Shown here one piece after another: positions 59,716 to 64,000 of a stretch of 64,000 bases of DNA. A program made the position numbers and the translations under genes. Within the stretch, counting starts at the first letter, position 1; each line of letters begins with the position of its first letter. Location of the stretch: assembly GCF_003324565.1 (NCBI RefSeq), contig NZ_QOLA01000029.1, positions 1 to 64,000 of the forward strand, given 5' to 3'. Source of the stretch: Streptomyces sp. SDr-06 (lineage in GTDB: Bacteria > Actinomycetota > Actinomycetes > Streptomycetales > Streptomycetaceae). The notes under the pieces were generated by a model. That model worked only from the letters and a program-made list of their open reading frames with translations. It made no database searches and had not been told where the DNA came from.

Positions 59716-60081
59716 CTACTCCAGACCCCAGCTGTGGATCTTGTCGGGGTGGACGCGGATGAGCTCCTCGCTGAAGTGCGGGCCCAACTCGTGGGGTCCG
59801 GTGAGGAGTTCGGCCCGGCCGCGGATCTCCACCCCGCGCACCTTCCACGGCCGCACGCTCACCACGTCGTCGACCACCAGGGCGGCCCTCGGATTGCCCT
59901 GGAGGTTGCGCCACTTCTTCGTGGTGCCCAGCGCGTACCCGCCGATCAGGATCGTCCCGTCGTCCTGCGGGAAGAACCCGACGGGGTTCGCCTGCGGCTG
60001 ACCCTTCCCGTCCACGGTGGCGAGCCGGCCAAGGCGCTGGCTCTTGAGGTACGCGCGCTCGGCCTCGCTGAATTCGCTCAT
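59716..60081 (-). CDS. PPOX-class F420/flavin-dependent protein
   Basis: 121 residues. It starts SEAERAYLKSQRLGRLATVDGKGQPQANPVGF and has GTTKKWRNLQGNPRAALVVDD, the split-barrel flavin/F420-binding pattern of the pyridoxamine-phosphate-oxidase-like superfamily. Probably an F420H2- or FMN-dependent reductase of unknown substrate. It converges on asnB with 10 bp between. ATG at 60081 fits the family. Confidence 0.9.
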   Translation of the reverse strand: MSEFSEAERAYLKSQRLGRLATVDGKGQPQANPVGFFPQDDGTILIGGYALGTTKKWRNLQGNPRAALVVDDVVSVRPWKVRGVEIRGRAELLTGPHELGPHFSEELIRVHPDKIHSWGLE

Positions 60082-60161
60082 GGGGCCACCCTCACACGCC
60101 CGCCGCCGCGCCGTCACCGGGAGGCCGACCAGGGATTCCCGGTCCCGCCCGCCGCCCCGTC

Positions 60162-60644
60162 TCAGCCCCAGACCACCGCGCCCAGCCATGCCCCGGCCAC
60201 CAGCAGGCAGGCGAACAGCTCGGCCATCACCGAGTAACCGCCCGCGCGCAGCACGGTCCGGGCCGACGCCCAGCCGTCCCCGCGGCTGCCGAGCCGTACC
60301 CGCTCCGCGCCGTAGAGCCCCCCGACGAACCCGGCGATCCCGCCGATCACCGGCAGCACGAAGAACCCCGCGACCGCGGCCGCTCCCGCCGTGAGCACCG
60401 ACCGCTTGGCCACCCCGGCCGCTTTGAAGCGGCGCGGGGGCAGGAACGGCCTCAGGGCCTGGTTCAGCAGGAGGACGCCGGTGGCGCCCGCCAGGATGCT
60501 CCAGGCGAGCCCGGTGATGTCGTCGAGCGCCCACCACAGCACGGCGGCCCAGACGATCGCGGGCCCGGGGACGCCCTGGACCAGCACGCCGCACAGGCCC
60601 ATCAGCATCACCGCCCCGACCGCGAGGAGCTGCCACACGCTCAT
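60162..60644 (-). CDS. DUF456 membrane protein
   Basis: 160 residues with about four membrane helices. VQGVPGPAIVWAAVLWW and PVIGGIAGFVGGLYGAERVRLGS are the typical DUF456 pattern (glycine-zipper-like). Function unknown. It lies between the PPOX gene and the regulator, all on the minus strand. Confidence 0.88.
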   Translation of the reverse strand: MSVWQLLAVGAVMLMGLCGVLVQGVPGPAIVWAAVLWWALDDITGLAWSILAGATGVLLLNQALRPFLPPRRFKAAGVAKRSVLTAGAAAVAGFFVLPVIGGIAGFVGGLYGAERVRLGSRGDGWASARTVLRAGGYSVMAELFACLLVAGAWLGAVVWG

Positions 60645-60722
60645 CTGCCCAGGGTGCGGTACACGGCGCGCTCCCGCAGTTCCGGAGCGTTCGCGCCCGC
60701 GGGATGCCGGGGCGCGGAGTGC

Positions 60723-61703
60723 TCAGCGGGCCACCCAGCCCCGTTCGTAGGCATGCCAGCCCAGCTGGAGGCGGGTGGTGACGCCCGTGAGCTCCATCAG
60801 GCCCTTGACCCGGCGCTGCACGGTCCGCAGTCCCAGCTCCAGCTGCTTGGCGGCGCTGGCGTCCGTCATCCCGGCGAGCAGCAGGGAAAGGATCTCCAGG
60901 TCGGTCGTGTCCGGGCCCCGGGCCTCCTCGACGACGCCCTGGCCCCCGCCGCCGAGCCGCAGGGGCAGCGCGTCCTTCCACACCGCCTCGAAGAGCGCCA
61001 TCAGGGATTCGAGCAGCCCGCTGGCGTGCACCACGAGCGCGGCGGGCTCGGCGCCCCGGCCGGTCAGCGGCACCATCGCGAGACCGCGGTCCGCGACCAC
61101 GAGCTTGGTGGGCACCCGGTCCACCGTGCGCACCTGCTCGTCGCGGCCGAGCGCGGCGGACAGCTCGGCGATCCCGGCGGGCAGCGAGAGCACCTCGCGC
61201 TCGATCACCACCCGGTAGGCCACCCCGCGGATCGCGGCCCGCTCCTCGGACTCGTTGTCCACCCCGGTGACCGCGACCGGCTTCCCCGTCACCAGCGCGC
61301 ACACCTCCTCGGCCGCGCCCAGCTGCAACTGGTGGAAGCGGTGGGCGACCGCGCTCGCCCCGGTCACCACCTCGACCAGGTCGTGCACGGCGGGCTCGGC
61401 GGCCTCGGCCCGGTACTCGGCGGCCAGCAGCGCCGCCGCCAGCTCGGCCTGGTCCAGCTCGTGGCGCTGCTGGGTGAGCAGCGCGCCGAGCGCGACGCCG
61501 GGCGGCGCCGCGACCCAGCGCCCGGTGCGGGCCGAGGACTGGGCGGCCAGGCCCTGGCGCTCCAGCCGGCGCAGCGCCCGCTCGGTCTCGATCTCGGGCA
61601 GCGCGAGCCGGTGCGCGAGGTCCGTCACCTCGGCCGCGCCGACCGCGACCAGCGCGCGGTACGCCGACTCCTGCGTCTCGTCGAGCCCTATCGCTCCCAG
61701 CAT
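60723..61703 (-). CDS. TrmB/LuxR-type transcriptional regulator
   Basis: 326 residues. The N-terminal TrmB-like winged helix (GLDETQESAYRALVAVGAAEVTDLAHRLALP, in part) is followed by a central sensor-like region and a C-terminal LuxR helix-turn-helix (LSLLLAGMTDASAAKQLELGLRTVQRRVKGLMELTGV, in part). This combined layout is common in Streptomyces regulators next to biosynthetic genes. The target is unclear; the divergent PP2C-like gene is 370 bp away. Confidence 0.88.
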   Translation of the reverse strand: MLGAIGLDETQESAYRALVAVGAAEVTDLAHRLALPEIETERALRRLERQGLAAQSSARTGRWVAAPPGVALGALLTQQRHELDQAELAAALLAAEYRAEAAEPAVHDLVEVVTGASAVAHRFHQLQLGAAEEVCALVTGKPVAVTGVDNESEERAAIRGVAYRVVIEREVLSLPAGIAELSAALGRDEQVRTVDRVPTKLVVADRGLAMVPLTGRGAEPAALVVHASGLLESLMALFEAVWKDALPLRLGGGGQGVVEEARGPDTTDLEILSLLLAGMTDASAAKQLELGLRTVQRRVKGLMELTGVTTRLQLGWHAYERGWVAR

Positions 61704-61945
61704 CCCGGACCGCCTTCCTCACCTGCGCGATGGCGGGAAACCGCCCCGGCGCAAACCCGCCGCGCAACATCATCCCCGCACCGCCCGCCGCTCTGCCAAT
61801 GTGGAGCCACCGCAGCACCAACAGCCTCCGGCGCCAGGGCACTTGCGCACGTCGAGCACGGGTCCCCTTTGTTCCGGAATGATCCCGGGGGAGCGATGCG
61901 CCCGATATCGCGTACGGGCCCGGGGGCGGCGACCGCGGCCGGTCT

Positions 61946-61983
61946 GCCGGGTGTCCCTCCCGTGGGGGGTGGGGACACCCGGC
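61946..61983. terminator. Strong hairpin in a divergent promoter gap
   Basis: A perfect 12-bp stem, GCCGGGTGTCCC (61946-61957) and GGGACACCCGGC (61972-61983), with a 14-nt loop, lies in the 370-bp gap (61704-62073) between two divergent genes. It does not end either gene; it may end a small RNA or be an operator or leader structure. The rest of the gap holds no gene I can support. Confidence 0.55.
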
Positions 61984-62073
61984 GGGCTTCCGGTCTCGTT
62001 GCCACACTTGTCCGTTGAGCACATTTTCCCGATGCCCCGTTTTCGTATGGCTCCGGCGGTGGACAATAAGGGC

Positions 62074-63690
62074 ATGAGCCAGCAGGGGGAGAGGCCAACG
62101 CGGGACGACGACTGGTGGAACCGGCTGTACGACGAGTCGGCACCGGACGCCGGGCCCGACCGTTCGGGCGACAGTCTCGACGACCGCTTCAACTCGGCGG
62201 CGGACACGGTGAGTTCGGCCGTGGTGGAGCCGGGCCCGGCCGACGCGGCGGGTGCTGAGGCGACGGATCCGCCCGCGGAACGCGCCGAGTCACCTGCCAC
62301 GGTGCCGGACGCGGGCGCCGCCCCGGCTCCCAAACCCCGGGCGCCCTGGGAGCCGCCCGAAACCCCGCCCGAACCACGAAAACCCGCGGCCTGGTGGGAA
62401 TCCGTCCCGGCGGCCCCGCCCCCACCGTCGGCCCCGGCCCCCCTGCCCGATCTGCCGCCGGGCTGGACGGAGGGCGCCCCGCCGGATCCGCCCGGCACGG
62501 CCGCCGGAGGCAGGCACCCCGCACCCTCCGATACGCCGCCGATCACCGCCCCGCCCGATCCGGCCTGCGCCGCCCACGAGCCGCGCCACGCGAGCACCCG
62601 GCGGAGCCGTCGCACCCCTGCGATCGACCCGTCCGGCCCGCCGATGACCGCCCCCGACGAGCAGTTCGGCCCGCCCGAGACCGCGCCGCCCGAGCAGTTC
62701 GTCCCGGTGCCCCGGCCCCGTACCGGCCATGTGGGTGATGGACCGCCCACCTACGACGCCGAGCCCACCGCGCTGCCCGCCGCCCGGCCCGACGAACTCG
62801 GCGAACTCGTCGCCGACACCGTGCTCGACGGGGCCCGCTACGGCGCCTACGTCCTGCGGGCCGCCTCCTCGCGCGGGGACTCCGCGCGCTTCCGGGGCGA
62901 GCCGCGCCGCGACGCCCTGCTCACCGCCCGCTTCGGCACCGGCGAGAACGCCCTGGTCCTGGTCGCCGTGGCCAGTGGCGTGCGGACCAGCGACCGGGCC
63001 CACCTCGCCGCCGCGGACGCCTGCCAGTGGATCGGCGGCGCCATCGGCCGCAGCCACGTCCGCCTCGCCGAGGACATCAGAGCGGGCCGCCGGGGCGACC
63101 TCAAATCGGGCCTGCACCGCCTCACCGACCGCAGCTACGGCATGCTGCGGGCCCGCGCCGCCGAGCTCGGGGCCGAGCCCGAGGAGTACACCGCGAGCCT
63201 GCGCTGTCTGCTGCTGTCCGCGGACCCCGCCTGCCGCACCCGGGTGTTCTTCGGCATCGGCCACGGCGGGCTCTTCCGGCTGCGCGGCGGTGTCTGGCAG
63301 GACATCGAGCCCGCCGTGCCCGAGCCCGGCGAAGTGCTCGGGGCGCCGGTGGTCGGCTTCGGCTCGGCGCCCGCCGAGACCCCGCAGGGCGACCGCCTGA
63401 CCATGGACCTCGGCACAGTCGAACCCGCCCGCCCCTACATCGACCCGCCCGCGCCGCCCGGCGAACCGTTCCGCTTCCGTGCCTCCGTGGCCCGCCCGGG
63501 CGACACCCTCCTGCTGTGCAGCGGCGGCCTCGCCGAACCCCTGCGCGGCGAGGCCGCCCTCGCCAAGGAACTCGCCGAACGGTGGGCCCGCCCCGAGCCG
63601 CCGGGGCTCGCCGGATTCCTCGCCGACATGGGGCTGAGGGTGAAGGGGTACGCCGACGACCGTACGGCCGTCGCGGTCTGGGAGGCGTAA
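62074..63690 (+). CDS. PP2C-like protein, probably inactive, with Pro-rich N-terminus
   Basis: 538 residues. Residues 1 to about 230 are disordered and rich in Pro/Ala/Asp. The C-terminal domain follows the PP2C/SpoIIE-like order (ALVLVAVASGVRT, RPGDTLLLCSGGLAEPL, YADDRTAVAVWE). The usual metal-binding Asp in DGxG is Ser (VASGVR) and that in CSDGL is Gly (CSGGL), so dephosphorylation is doubtful; the final DD is kept. It may bind a phosphoprotein. The start MSQQGERPTRDDDWWNRLYDE is typical of this Streptomyces group. Confidence 0.85.
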   Translation: MSQQGERPTRDDDWWNRLYDESAPDAGPDRSGDSLDDRFNSAADTVSSAVVEPGPADAAGAEATDPPAERAESPATVPDAGAAPAPKPRAPWEPPETPPEPRKPAAWWESVPAAPPPPSAPAPLPDLPPGWTEGAPPDPPGTAAGGRHPAPSDTPPITAPPDPACAAHEPRHASTRRSRRTPAIDPSGPPMTAPDEQFGPPETAPPEQFVPVPRPRTGHVGDGPPTYDAEPTALPAARPDELGELVADTVLDGARYGAYVLRAASSRGDSARFRGEPRRDALLTARFGTGENALVLVAVASGVRTSDRAHLAAADACQWIGGAIGRSHVRLAEDIRAGRRGDLKSGLHRLTDRSYGMLRARAAELGAEPEEYTASLRCLLLSADPACRTRVFFGIGHGGLFRLRGGVWQDIEPAVPEPGEVLGAPVVGFGSAPAETPQGDRLTMDLGTVEPARPYIDPPAPPGEPFRFRASVARPGDTLLLCSGGLAEPLRGEAALAKELAERWARPEPPGLAGFLADMGLRVKGYADDRTAVAVWEA

Positions 63691-63717
63691 TGGCCACGGG
63701 CATGGGTTGATGGACCC

Positions 63718-64000
63718 ATGGCCAAGCAGAATGTTGCGGAGCAGTTCGTCGACATCCTCGTCCGCGCGGGCGTGAAGCGGTTGTACGGAGTCGTCGGCGA
63801 CAGCCTGAACCCTGTCGTCGACGCCATCCGCCGCACCTCCGCCATCGACTGGATCCAGGTCAGGCACGAGGAGGTCGCCGCGTTCGCGGCCGGCGCCGAG
63901 GCCCAGCTCACCGGGCAGCTGGCCGCCTGCGCCGGGTCGTGCGGCCCCGGCAACCTCCACCTCATCAACGGCCTGTACGACGCGCACCGCTCGATGGCCC
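63718..64000 (+). CDS. poxB: Pyruvate oxidase/dehydrogenase-type ThDP enzyme, 5' part
   Basis: The first 94 codons are in the window and the gene continues beyond the right edge. The start is MAKQNVAEQFVDILVRAGVK, followed by YGVVGDSLNPVVDAIRR, VRHEEVAAFAAGAEAQLTG (the ThDP-activating Glu is in HEE) and SCGPGNLHLINGLYDAHRS. This is the N-terminal domain of PoxB-like pyruvate dehydrogenase (quinone) or related acetolactate synthase-fold enzymes. It lies 27 bp after the PP2C-like gene. Confidence 0.85.
   Translation, partial: MAKQNVAEQFVDILVRAGVKRLYGVVGDSLNPVVDAIRRTSAIDWIQVRHEEVAAFAAGAEAQLTGQLAACAGSCGPGNLHLINGLYDAHRSMA

Noticed and set aside
62189..62738. Pro/Arg-rich open frames inside the PP2C-like gene
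   Set aside because: They are frame shadows of the Pro-rich disordered arm; no SD or codon bias supports them.
1..64000. CRISPR arrays, tRNA genes or insertion sequences
   Set aside because: No regular repeat-spacer array, cloverleaf or transposase was seen on either strand.

Overview
The window is a single stretch of high-GC actinobacterial chromosome and looks like Streptomyces. The evidence is the 5S rRNA 3' end at the left edge, strong G/C at third codon positions, frequent GTG starts, Streptomyces-type families (SAV2148-type HEPN protein, DUF1707-FHA, TIGR03086, mycothiol-linked DsbA-like protein, Sir-cys-ssu operon) and a patch of dispersed intergenic repeats near 54.8-55.0 kb. Identifications come from reading translated sequence and motifs; no database search was run.

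Layout. 1-0.15 kb: end of an rRNA operon and its terminator. 0.2-10.2 kb: housekeeping and accessory metabolism (VOC protein, nucleoside-type kinase, M24 peptidase, acetyltransferases, FHA protein, dihydrolipoamide dehydrogenase with a divergent LysR regulator). 3.5-16.1 kb also carries a split glycogen-to-trehalose set on the minus strand: glgX (debranching), treY and treZ, interrupted by plus-strand genes including an atypical cytochrome P450. 16.4-29.4 kb: HEPN protein, DEDDh exonuclease, an APH-like protein, an MMPL transporter, a secreted subtilase, DUF1697, an aldo/keto reductase, a DsbA-like protein, a TIGR03086 protein and a large secreted beta-helix/FN3 protein.

29.4-33.2 kb is a visibly less GC-rich accessory island. 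A TPR-containing XRE regulator is divergent from four small unrecognised genes and a kinase-like protein. The last small gene encodes a 163-residue protein with a Cys/Gly/Asp/Ser-rich tail. It overlaps the kinase gene by 4 bp and contains a strong hairpin just before the kinase start. This is the best candidate for an undescribed peptide/kinase system in the window.

33.3-42.8 kb is a long minus-strand sulfur assimilation operon: leader peptide - sir - small CxxC protein - cysH - cysC - cysD - cysN - 34-codon ORF - ssuA - ssuB - ssuC - cbiX. Sulfate is activated and reduced to sulfide, CbiX supplies the siroheme that Sir needs, and the Ssu-like ABC system imports a sulfur source. The leader peptide and a following hairpin suggest attenuation. 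42.9-49.5 kb: regulators (GAF, AraC, ArsR), an AidB-like acyl-CoA dehydrogenase divergent from a BrkB membrane protein across 17 bp, and a VOC protein. 49.6-52.8 kb: an ABC importer with a duplicated permease and no binding protein. 53.4-64.0 kb: rsgA with a well-formed upstream short ORF, a repeat-rich spacer, an AdaA-AlkA fusion that has lost the AlkA catalytic region, a cation/proton antiporter, asparagine synthase, a PPOX protein, DUF456, a TrmB/LuxR-like regulator, a probably inactive PP2C-like protein, and the start of a pyruvate oxidase-type ThDP enzyme that runs off the right edge.
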